Assembly: GCA_030581615.1 (NCBI GenBank)
Contig: JAKTTT010000020.1
Span: 267,555-331,554 of the forward strand
Source: Alloascoidea africana
Lineage: Eukaryota > Ascomycota > Alloascoideomycetes > Alloascoideales > Alloascoideaceae
DNA length: 64,000 nt
Reading direction: 5' to 3'
Shown here: piece after piece, positions 54,552 to 64,000 of the stretch
Layout of the letters: the number at the start of each line of letters is the position of its first letter
Position numbering within the stretch: the first letter of the stretch is position 1
Notes under the pieces: model-generated
The model's input: only the letters and a program-made list of their open reading frames with translations
Told to the model about the DNA's origin: nothing
Databases searched by the model: none
Made by a program: the position numbers and the translations under genes

Positions 54552-55835
54552 TACCTGGTAGAAAAAAATGCAATGCATCCCTGCTTTTTAAGGTTCTTTC
54601 CCTCGCATTTTGATCCGTGCGGCAAATCGCCTATTATATCTCTTGCAAGGCTGTTCGAAACACCCTCGATCTGTCAATATTAAGGAAAAGTGAAATTGTT
54701 TACTTATTGAAATAAAAGGGTTAAACGAAAGGTCTTCCATGGCAGTTACTAGTCTCAAACCTATTGATTTTATATAGGAGGCAACAATAAAGTTAAAGGA
54801 GAAGCTTAAAGATATCTAAAGTTTCTAATACTCTTAGAGACTCTTCTCTTCAATTTCTCTTGTGTACCTTCATCGTAGTCATTCTTTGTAGATTTTCGAA
54901 GCTCATATAAAAGTTCAATTCCTTCTTTGAGTAGTGAATCACCTTTCAAGTCAAAAGTCTTATGGATTAATTTAATGAAACTGTCGGTGTGTGCATGATC
55001 AATCTTGTAAGCTCCTCTCATGTGGCTTTTACAAACTTTATGACGGTCAAAAGAGATAATCTTCCAGAATTCTTTCCCATGTTCATCACAAATGATACGA
55101 GCAGTCGCCACTTTGTGATTGCATTTCTTACAGGAGAAAGCTATTTTGGCAGATGATGAATGCTCTCTGATCCCTTGACTTTTCATTTTTTTGATATCAA
55201 TTGACCACTTCCCACTGAAATGCAAATAAAGTGTAAAATGCAAATGATCCAATGTTCTAAAACACATGTTTTCTCTGATCTCCAACTCTTTAGAAGCAGT
55301 TTTGAACCAAGGGAAAATGCCGTGAACCCAGTATATATCAGCATATCTGCAAAAATGATCCAACAAGTCTTGCTTTTCAAAGATGATGTTGCCACTCTGG
55401 TTAAACTCTGGAATTACTGTTGTAAAATCCGAACAGGTAGGAACGGGGGTAGGAATGGGGTCTGGGAAGCCGAAGAAATCTCGGTTGAAACGGTTCAAAT
55501 CAAGATCCTCTAGTGAAAGACATGGATGTGTGGTCGTGACCACCTGTGCCCAATTCTCACTGTACCAAGAAGGCATTGATTCTTGTTGAAAAAGAGGATT
55601 ACTCTCACAGCTTCCCTCCACATTTGTGTTTTGAGTGTATGGAGACGCCACCCAGAGGGGCACCATTTCTGACGATGACTCAGGTTCACTGATGGCAGAC
55701 TGTGAAAAAACCGAACTCATTGCAACTTGGGTCTCAATAGATTTGTATATGGCGCCTCAAGGAGAAAGAAGGTGCAAAATAGAGACAATTCTGCAAAGAG
55801 ATTTGTTTTTCCTCCCTGTCATTTTTCATAAGATG
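54552..55835. repeat. Duplicated segment, copy 2 (inverted relative to copy 1)
   Basis: Reverse-complement counterpart of 42133-43475. The shared part ends at TACCTGGTAG (54552-54561). The sequence beyond differs from copy 1, where the pogo element starts. Upstream similarity fades around 55835. Confidence 0.75.
54806..55720 (-). CDS. Putative zinc-binding DNA-binding protein, paralogue 2
   Basis: 304 aa paralogue of the protein at 42273-43223. From about residue 125 to the end the two differ at only about eight positions. The Ser/Pro/Asp-rich N-terminus differs more and has three deletions relative to paralogue 1. The putative zinc ligands (CKKCNHK, IICDEHG, HKVCKSH) are conserved, as is the basic C-terminus. 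The frame is intact. The upstream 100 bp is also conserved between copies, including the element CAAATCTCTTTGCAGAATTG, so expression may be similarly controlled. Confidence 0.7.
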   Translation of the reverse strand: MSSVFSQSAISEPESSSEMVPLWVASPYTQNTNVEGSCESNPLFQQESMPSWYSENWAQVVTTTHPCLSLEDLDLNRFNRDFFGFPDPIPTPVPTCSDFTTVIPEFNQSGNIIFEKQDLLDHFCRYADIYWVHGIFPWFKTASKELEIRENMCFRTLDHLHFTLYLHFSGKWSIDIKKMKSQGIREHSSSAKIAFSCKKCNHKVATARIICDEHGKEFWKIISFDRHKVCKSHMRGAYKIDHAHTDSFIKLIHKTFDLKGDSLLKEGIELLYELRKSTKNDYDEGTQEKLKRRVSKSIRNFRYL

Positions 55836-57092
55836 AAAGTATAGACTGAAAGAGCATTGTGGAGCTTTATATATCATCCAGTCGGGCGCTATGGTGTGGA
55901 ACAGTGAAGGTCTGAGGCACAGTGAAGGGTCTGAGACTGCGAGTAGAATATGAACGACCGAGCCAATGGGAGTTGTGTGCCAGGTTGGGTGCTCACACGG
56001 TTCTCCCGCCACCGCAATTGTTGGAGAACACGCGCACAATATATTCACCGACTGAACGCAAATATTCCACCTGGATCAGCGATTAGCTCTTTCTAAAAAC
56101 TCCCCACATCTTCAATCTGGTTCTCCCATGATTCCCTTGGTTTTAGTACTGATCACCTTAATGGTCTTCACCATCTATCGATTACGATCTAGTACTAATT
56201 TGCGTATTTGCGGAAATATATTTTTTCTTTTTTTTCCTATTGCTTTTAGCCATTCCTCCTCTCACAATTGAAAAATAGCTTACTACAATCAGATCACAGG
56301 TAGGTAAACTTCTCCTTCTCTAAACTGTCAAAAAAAAATTAATTTTTCATTTTGATTCCCCGTGCGGCCAGGTCAAAAAATAATCACATGATCCTGTTGT
56401 GGGAAAGGGAAAAAGGGCTAAAGATTTTGATGGTTTGAAGTGTGAAGACAAGAAGCATTGATCCTGTTTAAAGCCGAATTGAATTTGGTCTTCGATTCAG
56501 GAACCTATCTCGAATATTTTTAACTAAGATCAAGAAGATTTGGGGAGATTCTAAAAGTGTTATATATTTCCCCTGTTTTCACAAATGGTCACGTCAAAAT
56601 GGCTTTCACAAAACTATACTTGTCAGGTGAAAACATAGATATAACCACAAATTCACAATCTCGAACATAATATTTAGTGGCGTACTTGAGACTCAGGGTT
56701 GGAACAGAGATGGCAAAGAAAGAGCAGACAGTTATTCCTATGCTGACTGATTTATTGATTGATTCTCAACTGTAGATTCACAACGGTTTCGCGGACTCCG
56801 GATCTTGAAAAATTTTCAATTGCAAACACTATTAAGACAGTTCAAATTTTGGTCTTCAATATCAGTCCTCCAGTTTGTTTTCAACCTTCGGTAATGTAAT
56901 CTTTATCATTAAGTCTTTGAACTTGTCAAGTTTGTCTTTGTAACTCAGATTTTAAAGATTTCGAGATTAACATGCAATGATAAGAAAAAGAAAACAATTC
57001 ATGGTTTTTTCAATTCATAATGTCAAAAAGAAAGAAGTGGAAGACATCAAAGATGTTTGAATGAAGAAATGGCAGAAATTTGCACTACTGCA
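55836..57092. other. AT-rich intergenic, no gene seen
   Basis: About 1.26 kb upstream of paralogue 2, up to the second pogo derivative. Contains a TATATA stretch (55868) and T-rich runs. No supported coding sequence. Confidence 0.3.
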
Positions 57093-58197
57093 TAACGTGG
57101 TTCATATACGAGCGTTCCAAATATACGAACGTTCCAGCAACCATGACCCTACGCTATTCAATAGATAATTAAGACACAACCACAGTAAAAATCTACTCGC
57201 TATTACCCTTATCTGAATCTCTAGACATTTCTACATCTTTTGTACAAGTCCGCGAATTATGACCAGCTTTCTCGCAAGTACGACATCGCCGAACAATCGC
57301 CGCATCTCGCCTCGACCGATCATCAGATTGCCTTGTTTCATGAGCTACCTGCTTATCCACCTCCTTCTGAGCTATAAAGTCTTGACCTTCTCCTACCGAA
57401 AGGGCTCCTCCTTGCTGTATGAGTGTCTTTTTGGCCCTTCGGCGTTTGCTAAGTTTCTCGTTAGCCTCGCAAAATGACTTGTTCTCAGCAGGAGGGCCAT
57501 CTGGTGCATAAAAGACCGAGTTCCTTTAACAATCTTGTCAACAGCTTCATATATATGGAGTCGAAGAGCTGCTCTGGTGTCAGGAAATTCGATCTTTTAT
57601 ATAGGCAGACTGTGAAGCGGCTTGTGGAAGGGTCTGTGGTGTCGAAGAGACCCAAGCTGTAGAAATCCGTATCAGCGACACCATACTTGGCTCTCATATT
57701 CGCTACAAGCCGAAACCACGCGTTTATCGCGTCTGAATCTTAGCATTGAGCCCTCTGGTAGTCGTAAGCGCGATTAAAGAGTGTCTTGAGCTCTGGTTGT
57801 TGTTTGACGAAGTGCTTCCCTCACGCTCTGCGAGCAGGAGATTGGCCATATCTTTAACACTAGAGAGGCGGGAAGGAAATCATCGGGCATCAAGGTTAAG
57901 GATGAACTTGACTAGAGTCTCCTCTTCTAGTTAGATCAACCTCTTCGAGTTGGCAGGAATATCAGTACGAGCGCATCGTCCGTTCATTCTGGAACTTAAG
58001 GTTGTATGAGTGACAGAGTAGATCTGGGCTGCTTTCCGGATGCTAAGTGTTGGGTCTCGTTTGATAGCCTGGATTTCAAGGAGGAGATTGGTTTTTTTAG
58101 AATTTGAATACATGTTATGTGGCAGAAGAAATTAATAGTTAAGTAAGGAGTTTGGTAGAATTGTGAAAGGTGGTCCGCTCGCATGTGAACTACGTTA
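57093..58197 (-). mobile_element. Pogo/Fot1-type deletion derivative, copy 2
   Basis: 1105 bp, transposase sense on the minus strand, bounded by TIRs TAACGTGGTTCATATACGAG.. (57093 on) and the reverse complement of TTAACGTAGTTCACATGCGA.. (ending 58197). It has the same internal deletion as copy 1. One TIR has lost a subterminal repeat unit. Remnant transposase segments: IKRDPTLSIRKAAQIYSVTH (about 58085-58025), MRAKYGVADTDFYSLGL (57697 on) and the CCHC-like tail near 57240-57310. Multiple stops and frameshifts. Confidence 0.75.
57195..58113 (-). pseudogene. Pogo transposase remnant in copy 2
   Basis: Begins at the ATG at 58113 (MYSNSKKTNLLLEIQAIK). An in-frame stop follows IPANSKRLI, and frameshifts lie in the second HTH. 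The deletion joint at DTDFYS..DTTDPSTS matches copy 1. It ends in the zinc-knuckle tail and acidic EMSRDSDKGNSE-like terminus near 57195. Non-functional. Confidence 0.65.
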
Positions 58198-59008
58198 AAT
58201 AAAATTTCAACTTTGAGAAAGCCAAGCACAAACGCTAATCCAAAAGCTATAGCGTGCATAGCTTCCTATTTAGGACATCGCGCACCACCGTCACGTGAAG
58301 CCGTTAAGACATTATTCCATGATGAATCGGAAACTTCTTCTTCAATTGATCCAAAAGTTTTGTATTATAAGTATAATTGTTGTATATCGTTTGATCAATC
58401 GTTCTAACATTTTGGACCATGATTTGATTCGGGGTGATCAGGTCTTTTATCATCATGCATGATGAGAGACAACTATTATGCTTTTCGGTTTATTTTCTGG
58501 TTGTGACTTTTTCATAGTTTTTACGATAAATTAAGCTGTTTAATAGAAGTTAATTATAATTTGAAAAGGGGGAGACATGTCAATTGAATATTTTAACGGG
58601 GACGAGGCTCAGACAAACAAGACCCAAAGGATATTATAATTCAACATTCGTAAAAAAAATGGCCAAAGAAAAGTGATTTGCACTTTTCACAAAACAATAA
58701 AACATCGAGAATAGAAAAAATATGCAAATTTCTTTAAAAAAGTGCATATATAATAGTAATAAAAGTAGGACGTTTAGTAAAGTACTGTACAAACATAAAA
58801 GATTGGTCAGTTTTGGAGCTAACAAAAAAGGAAAGAAATAGACCAAAAGAAAAAGAGAAAGCTACTTATGTATATAAGAAATATATAAGAAATATATAAT
58901 AAGAGAATGCAATTTATTATGCAAAATTAGGGTGAGATAAAATAAAATATAAGGCAAGTTTGTTTCTGTTTCTCAGGTAGAAAAGGTTCATTGCATCATC
59001 ATTACATC
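58198..59008. other. AT-rich region downstream of the phosphatase gene
   Basis: 0.8 kb with no credible gene. Contains AT-rich direct repeats (AAGAAATATATA twice, about 58877-58900), probably the 3' region of the phosphatase gene. Confidence 0.35.
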
Positions 59009-61159
59009 TCAAGGTTTTGGGAGTAGATCTGTTTTCAAGTTCATTCTCATTGATAATAAAACACTTTCATAACAAAGAACGTATTGACGAAGGGTTTGAA
59101 CCATTGATATTCTCTGTCTTCTGAATTCGTTTACTGTTTTGAACACGAGATCTTCTTCTTCTTCTTCATCATCAACTTGTTGAATTTGATTTTGTTTGTT
59201 TCTCAATACATCTATTACAGAATCAACAGTACAGAAAGTGCCAGTTCGACCACATCCTGCACTACAATGGACCACGACAGGATACCGTTCATGACCCTTT
59301 ATCATTTGAGCTTTCAATTCACAAAGGGAGAGAATATCATATGGAGATATTGTTCCGTAATCGGACCATTCTGAAAAATGGATCTGTGTAACAAGTTGAG
59401 GTTGACAGTTTGAGTTGATTCTATTTGACACGAGAACTTTTCGTATCACGGCCGTGGTTTTTGTAAAATTGTTCAAGGATATTTCTTCTTGTTTAACGAG
59501 GTTTATATCTATTGTGCCATAGTTACCAGGTTTCCAATAATCATGACATTTAATAAATCCACCCTCGTTTTCGGCGGTTAGATTAATTATGCAGCGAATG
59601 TTCTGTTCCAGAATTACTTTCCAGAAATCCTGCATTGTGTCGGGTAACGGGCCCTGGGTGGCGATATAATAGTTATTAGGGGATTCCCGCAAAGAGATGT
59701 AATTTGCGTTAAAGTAATCGTCATCGGATTGTTTTATTTTCACCCTTGTGTGATCATAGGGGAAGATGTTTTTGTATCTGTTTTTGTTGCCTCGTTCGAC
59801 CCCGGACCACAAGGTGATATGTGATTCAGCGCAGGATTCATCCACACAGTCTTTTAGGCTATGTGGGATTTCCATTGGAGAAGTGCACCGTTCCAGGGCT
59901 TTGCGAAGTCGTTCGGTTTCAGCAATTTCCAAGCGCTGGAATTGGCGGGCTATATGTTTATGGCCGTTTTCTTGATTACAGGCCAATTGCATCCAGACGG
60001 GGAGAGAGGACAGGAGGAGTTGGGGCAGGTGTGGATGGTGTATGTTGATCTTGAAGGAGTCGTCAACAGCACGTTCCCAATCGTCGTGGATGTGTCTCTG
60101 TTTCAACTCTCGTAAGAGTTTGAAGCTGCTGCCGTTGCTGCTGCCGTTGCTGCTGCCGTTGCTGTTGCTGTTGGCACTGGCAACAGGAATAGGTATGGGA
60201 TGCTGGTCTATGGGCAGAATCAGACTGAGGCCGCTGGACGGGACGGGGAAAGGGGCGCCATGGGACACGGAGGCCGGGAAGGAGCGGTGGAAGGCGGCAA
60301 AGCCGCCCACGAGGTAGTGGATGGGCCCGGCCCAGGCGGCGGCGATGAGCTTGTTGCAAGTGACGACGAGGGCGGGCGAGCAGTCGTTGGGGCGGAACGA
60401 GGCTCTGTCGTAGACCACGATGGGCTTTGTGCGGTCGTCGAACATGGAGCGCTCCTTCGCGGGCAGCGTGGCCACGATCTTGGACAAGGTCCGCGAGGGC
60501 AGCTTGAGCAGCTTGGACGGCAGCGCGAAGTTGAGCGAGTTGGCGATGCGCGAGTGGCTGTAGTCGCTGAAGGCCCGGGCGTCCACCACGATGAAGGGCT
60601 GGTGCTGGGGCTGGTGCTGCTGCTGCTTGCTGGCGGCCATCATCCGGCTCAGCTCCACGGGCGCCATTTCGCGGACCTGGGGCGGCACTGCGAGCCTCGT
60701 GTGGAGCCTTGTGTGGAGCACGGGGATCGCGGGCAGCGAGGGCGATCTGCCGACCAGGCTGGCGAAGCTGGCGAAACTGGCGAAGCTGGAGCTGGAGCCC
60801 GTGCTGGAGCTGGGGCCCGTGCTGGAGGTTGAGGTTGCTGGCGGGTGCTGGCGAGGGCTGGAAGAGCTGGAAGGGCTGGAAGGGCTGGACGGCCGTGCGA
60901 GCCGCGAGCCGCGAGCAGGAGACGAGGCTGAAGCTGAAGCTGAAGCCGAAGCTGACGACGACGACGAAGCTGACGACGAAGACGAAACCGGTGCGGGAGA
61001 CGGAGATGAAGCTGGACCTGGACCTGGGGCCATGCCCACGTCCACGGCCAGATCAGCCGCGCTGGCAGAATGGGGCTTTTTGGGTCGCAACGCAAAGTAG
61101 CCGGTGGGGAAGGAGTCTACCGGGGTCGACTCTGCCGAGCTGGGCGACGACACGAGCAT
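59009..61159 (-). CDS. Rhodanese-domain protein tyrosine phosphatase (Ptp2/Ptp3/Pyp type)
   Basis: MAPK-type tyrosine phosphatase. From the ATG at 61159 it is 716 aa; the ATG at 61384 would add 75 residues of unlikely sequence. The N-terminus is Ser/Ala/Pro-rich. A rhodanese (CH2) domain lies at about 165-300 (PFIVVDARAFSDYSHSRIAN); its active-site loop has no catalytic Cys, so it probably binds substrate. The PTP domain spans about 440-705 with signature VHCSAGCGRTGTFC at about 630-643 and a WSDYG loop in which the usual WPD proline is Ser. In other yeasts such enzymes inactivate Hog1/Sty1 and Fus3/Slt2. Poly-repeat tracts make the 5' half GC-rich. Confidence 0.88.
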   Translation of the reverse strand: MLVSSPSSAESTPVDSFPTGYFALRPKKPHSASAADLAVDVGMAPGPGPASSPSPAPVSSSSSASSSSSASASASASASSPARGSRLARPSSPSSPSSSSSPRQHPPATSTSSTGPSSSTGSSSSFASFASFASLVGRSPSLPAIPVLHTRLHTRLAVPPQVREMAPVELSRMMAASKQQQHQPQHQPFIVVDARAFSDYSHSRIANSLNFALPSKLLKLPSRTLSKIVATLPAKERSMFDDRTKPIVVYDRASFRPNDCSPALVVTCNKLIAAAWAGPIHYLVGGFAAFHRSFPASVSHGAPFPVPSSGLSLILPIDQHPIPIPVASANSNSNGSSNGSSNGSSFKLLRELKQRHIHDDWERAVDDSFKINIHHPHLPQLLLSSLPVWMQLACNQENGHKHIARQFQRLEIAETERLRKALERCTSPMEIPHSLKDCVDESCAESHITLWSGVERGNKNRYKNIFPYDHTRVKIKQSDDDYFNANYISLRESPNNYYIATQGPLPDTMQDFWKVILEQNIRCIINLTAENEGGFIKCHDYWKPGNYGTIDINLVKQEEISLNNFTKTTAVIRKVLVSNRINSNCQPQLVTQIHFSEWSDYGTISPYDILSLCELKAQMIKGHERYPVVVHCSAGCGRTGTFCTVDSVIDVLRNKQNQIQQVDDEEEEEDLVFKTVNEFRRQRISMVQTLRQYVLCYESVLLSMRMNLKTDLLPKP

Positions 61160-61285
61160 CAGAGGAGCCGGGGCTGGGGACAGAGCTGGAGACAGAGCTG
61201 GAGACAGAGACACAAACGATGTTGAAGGCACTAGTACGGAGGAGCAGTGTCGAGGAGCCGGACAAAAAGAAAACGCCAGTGCCAG

Positions 61286-61321
61286 AGAAAAGCGAAAAGC
61301 GAAAAGCGAAAAGCGAAAAAC
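61286..61321. repeat. GCGAAAA heptamer tandem repeat
   Basis: Four to five units of GCGAAAA lie in the leader between the CRE and the phosphatase start, in the probable 5' UTR. Confidence 0.6.
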
Positions 61322-61383
61322 GATGGAAGCGTGCGGAAATGCAACTTCAGCTGCAACTGCAATGCACACGCACCGCTGCCGCA

Positions 61384-61391
61384 TGACGTCA
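61384..61391. promoter_or_regulatory. CRE site TGACGTCA upstream of the phosphatase gene
   Basis: Perfect 8 bp ATF/CREB palindrome 225 bp upstream of the preferred ATG. Yeast Sko1/Atf1-type bZIP factors bind this site downstream of stress MAPKs. Confidence 0.55.
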
Positions 61392-61459
61392 CTCCCCGCA
61401 GAACAGACCACGGCGGTCTAGGCCCGTCCGTCTGTCCACCCGTGCACCCGTGCACCCCC

Positions 61460-63598
61460 CTAAAACCCGTCCACCATCGCACGCACCGGTAAGCAGTAGT
61501 CGGACGTGGACCCGGACCCGGACCCGGATCCGGATCCGGCATCGGACTCGGACTCGGGCCCGTACGTGTACGCGACCCGGAAGTACAGCGGGACCTCGTG
61601 CGTGGTGTTCGGCAGCCCGTGCGGGCCCGCGGCCCACGCGGCCACCGAAAAGTTGCGGTCCGGTCCGCGGTACCGCTCCACGTCGTTGATCAGCAGACTG
61701 TACCCGGAGAAGGAGTTCGTGGTCTCTGGCCCCGGAGCCCAGCGCAGCACGCCCGCGGAGGAGCTGTTGTAGGGCTCGAACCGGGGCGCGATGCCGTCGT
61801 GGCGTGGCCCGCCACGCTGCAGCGCCAGGTTCGTCTCGAAGATGGAGTCAAACCCCCAGCGCGCCACGCCGCTGAGAAAAAGCCCCAGCAGCAGGCCCTG
61901 GAACACAAACCCCGGCGACGTCCGGAATCCGGTCCCGGGCAGCAGCACGAGTCCCGCAATGTAGTGGTGGATTCGCAGCGTCATGGGCAGCGCCGAGTCC
62001 ACGACCGTCGCCAACCCCCAGATACCGCCCACGATCGCGCCGTACACCGCCAAATACCGTCGGAAACAGCCCGCACGCCAGATCACCGTGGCTTGAAGCA
62101 CCACTCCACCAGTCAGCACCACCGCAAACATGGCCACAACGCTCCAAGCTCCCGCCTGAGCATTGATGTCTTTGATCGTGAGACGGTCCACAGACAAATT
62201 GTCCAACGTGTAGTTGTTCAGCACCCCGACCCAGAACGGCCCAAGCCACAGCACCGTCTTGCTCAGATGTGCCCGGTTCTTGTCCAATTGCGGCCGCGCC
62301 ACGTACCGCCACAGCACCGCCAGCACAAACCCCGTCGGAAGCATCCGCCGGAACCCCAGCGACACCAGCGCCGCGTTCGCCGCGACGGATCCGGGCGTGA
62401 CCGGCGTGTCCGCGCACAGCACCACCGTCCAGAACCCCATCACCGTCATGACCCAGAAGAAAACGCCCGCTTCCACCGTGAAATACCCAAACACCACCGA
62501 CACCGCTATCTGGATCCAGATCAACACCGCCCGAAAGTCGCCGCACCCGGACGTCCGGAACACGCTCGAAATGTCCTCAAAGTAGTACGAAAACGGGAAA
62601 AACGAGTCAAACTCCACGGGCTCGATGCCGTGGTTTTTCGTCGCTGGGAACCGCCCGTGGCCGCCGTTCAGCCGTACCCGGCCACACCCGCCAAAGTACG
62701 GCGACACAATCCCGCTGTGCACTCCGGCTCCACACACAAACGAGTCTCCACGGTAGACCGCCTCGTTCTCATCTTCCTCACCTGCTGGGTGTGGGTGCTT
62801 CTCGTAGTCCACTCCTCCATTGCCGCCCCCAACCACATACGGCTTGTAAATCACCTTTTCCACCCCCACCGTCCGCTCGATAAACGTCCAGCTTTCCCGT
62901 GTACACCGCGCAGGACATCGAAAGTTGTAAGAAACGTTGCTGAACGGTTCACAATCCCTTCCATCCACCCCACAAGCGTCTCCTGGCCCTTTCCAAATCG
63001 CCCGGTTCTCGCCACATTTGAAAAGCAGCACCTCCTCCCATTCCTGCGTTTCTGAGTTGTACATCCGGGGTGCCCGAAGCATTAATCGATCAACAAGTTT
63101 CACAAACAACAAAACCCAACAGATCACAAACCCCCATAACATAACCTGCCGCATTCGATGGTATCTCTTGTTATCGTACAATTTCTGGGGGAATAGTTGG
63201 ATCCGTGCGAAAACCAGATATGGTTGATACTCTGTCATGTCAATAGGTCTCTCTGGCCCTTGCCATAACCTGTAGAAAAACCTCCCAATTATCCCAAATC
63301 TTCCTCCTCCTTGTGCTCGCCATCCTGATCCTAATCCTGATCCTAATCCATCGTCATTCTCATCCTCATCCTCGTACACGTTTGCCCTTGAATTTTGTTC
63401 TATCGATCCAATCTCCTGTAATGGAACTTCTTCATCCACAGCGTAAAGCAACGAGGCTGAACTACCCCCACCACTGCCACTACTCCTACTGCTTGTGCTT
63501 GTGCTTGCGCTTGCGCTCGTACTCGTACTGTTGCTCAAATGATCACCTCCTCCAACAATTTCAAACCCACTTTGTATCTGGTGTTGATTCATATTCAT
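61460..63598 (-). CDS. LCCL-domain multi-pass membrane protein
   Basis: 712 aa. A polar Ser/Thr/Gly-rich N-terminus (1-110) precedes a first membrane segment (about 148-168, VMLWGFVICWVLLFVKLVD). A Cys-rich lumenal/extracellular region follows, with an LCCL domain at about 215-330 (RGDSFVCGAGVHSGIVSPYF). Roughly ten membrane segments come next, then a C-terminal polar domain with a Gly-Ser dipeptide run. This is the architecture of the conserved fungal LCCL membrane proteins, whose function is not established. The gene is GC-rich with strong GC3. Its stop codon lies only 76 bp from the ATG at 61384 and 300 bp from the preferred phosphatase start, so the phosphatase promoter is confined to this gap. 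Confidence 0.82.
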   Translation of the reverse strand: MNMNQHQIQSGFEIVGGGDHLSNSTSTSASASTSTSSRSSGSGGGSSASLLYAVDEEVPLQEIGSIEQNSRANVYEDEDENDDGLGSGLGSGWRAQGGGRFGIIGRFFYRLWQGPERPIDMTEYQPYLVFARIQLFPQKLYDNKRYHRMRQVMLWGFVICWVLLFVKLVDRLMLRAPRMYNSETQEWEEVLLFKCGENRAIWKGPGDACGVDGRDCEPFSNVSYNFRCPARCTRESWTFIERTVGVEKVIYKPYVVGGGNGGVDYEKHPHPAGEEDENEAVYRGDSFVCGAGVHSGIVSPYFGGCGRVRLNGGHGRFPATKNHGIEPVEFDSFFPFSYYFEDISSVFRTSGCGDFRAVLIWIQIAVSVVFGYFTVEAGVFFWVMTVMGFWTVVLCADTPVTPGSVAANAALVSLGFRRMLPTGFVLAVLWRYVARPQLDKNRAHLSKTVLWLGPFWVGVLNNYTLDNLSVDRLTIKDINAQAGAWSVVAMFAVVLTGGVVLQATVIWRAGCFRRYLAVYGAIVGGIWGLATVVDSALPMTLRIHHYIAGLVLLPGTGFRTSPGFVFQGLLLGLFLSGVARWGFDSIFETNLALQRGGPRHDGIAPRFEPYNSSSAGVLRWAPGPETTNSFSGYSLLINDVERYRGPDRNFSVAAWAAGPHGLPNTTHEVPLYFRVAYTYGPESESDAGSGSGSGSGSTSDYCLPVRAMVDGF

Positions 63599-64000
63599 TC
63601 GTAACCCAACCCCTTGTTGAAGGTCCTAAAAATCACACGCCCCGAAAAATCCAAAAATCTGATCAAAAACCAGAAAAAAATCACAAGCTTATCAAAATTT
63701 ATCAAATCGTAAAATGAATAACTGGTGTAAAACAACCCTCACAAATACAATTAACGTGTACTCTGTGTGATGAAATGGTTTCCGATTTACATTCACACGC
63801 TCTCTTTTCACCACTGTCTTCCCTCATCAACGCCGGGTAATCCCTTGAGCTTTCTGATATTCCGAACATGTACACATTCTACAAAATTCGGTGTTACAGA
63901 TAACGGGAACATTTATTCAATAGATAGATAAATCTTATCTTCACTACTTTACGACGACTCTTTCCAGGATGCATTCACAGAATATGATCTCTATGGTTCG
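63599..64000. promoter_or_regulatory. Upstream region of the LCCL gene
   Basis: 402 bp to the window end. A CGGGTAA (Reb1-type) is at 63834-63840. A run AGATAGATAAATCTTATCTTC with GATA motifs in both orientations lies at about 63921-63942. No gene seen. Confidence 0.35.

Noticed and set aside
60200-61386. Several 150-225-residue plus-strand frames over the phosphatase 5' half
   Set aside because: GC-rich low-complexity tract keeps all frames open; translations are pure repeats.
61160-61411. N-terminal extension of the tyrosine phosphatase
   Set aside because: Encoded by the heptamer-repeat leader and the CRE itself; hydrophobic Phe/Ser run looks like translated UTR.
61598-63055. 485-residue open frame antisense to the LCCL gene
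   Set aside because: His/Arg/Pro-rich translation typical of the reverse of a GC-rich gene; no start context or homology.
1-64000. CUG-Ser (alternative yeast) codon usage
   Set aside because: CTG occurs at conserved Leu positions, e.g. IALWKFE and FTLGV of EF-1alpha, so the standard code applies.
1-64000. CRISPR arrays, bacterial operons, rRNA genes
   Set aside because: No regularly spaced direct repeats or rRNA sequence; splicing and gene content are fungal.

Overview
The window is nuclear DNA of a budding yeast (Saccharomycotina) from an early-branching lineage. It has a nuclear 75 kDa subunit of respiratory complex I, which Saccharomycetaceae lack. Ten of the recognised genes carry 16 introns, mostly near the 5' end, with CTAAC-type branch points and variable 5' splice sites (GTACGT, GTATGT, GTGAGT, one GC). 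A SIRT5-type sirtuin and an RBM26/Rmn1-type protein are also present. CTG codons fall at conserved leucines (e.g. in EF-1alpha), so the code is standard. A Dipodascales-like yeast (Yarrowia/Trichomonascus/Geotrichum side) fits best; this is inference.

Layout. 1-288 is the 3' end of an unidentified gene. 500-37069 is a dense block of housekeeping genes: IML1 (TORC1 inhibitor), KEI1 (IPC synthase subunit), a doubtful small ORF, ENP2 (40S assembly), complex I 75 kDa subunit, CUS1 (SF3b), SLY41, BUD4, SIRT5-like sirtuin, LPD1, MSP1, STU2, VHC1, TEF1 and YPT7. Divergent pairs share short promoters (IML1/KEI1, CUS1/SLY41, LPD1/MSP1, STU2/VHC1). Several share motifs of general regulatory factors: CACGTG, CGGGTAA and a 13-mer matching the Rap1 consensus.

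37070-45877 is an AT-rich accessory island with a lineage-specific acidic repeat protein, a putative zinc-binding protein gene, a Tc1-like relic, a 1.15 kb pogo/Fot1 deletion derivative and a Mutator-like (MULE) relic. 45878-52231 returns to core genes: RRN7 (Pol I core factor), an RBM26/Rmn1-like RNA-binding protein and ERG13 (HMG-CoA synthase). 52232-58980 is a second accessory island with a 134 bp solo LTR, a second nearly identical copy of the zinc-binding gene on the opposite strand and a second pogo derivative. The two islands therefore flank RRN7-RMN1-ERG13 with inverted duplicated sequence.

59009-63598 holds a rhodanese-PTP tyrosine phosphatase (MAPK phosphatase type) and an LCCL-domain multi-pass membrane protein, both GC-rich and rich in dipeptide-repeat tracts. 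63599-64000 is the upstream region of the LCCL gene. I saw no tRNA, rRNA or CRISPR sequence. Exon coordinates were derived by eye from reading frames, splice signals and expected conserved protein sequence.
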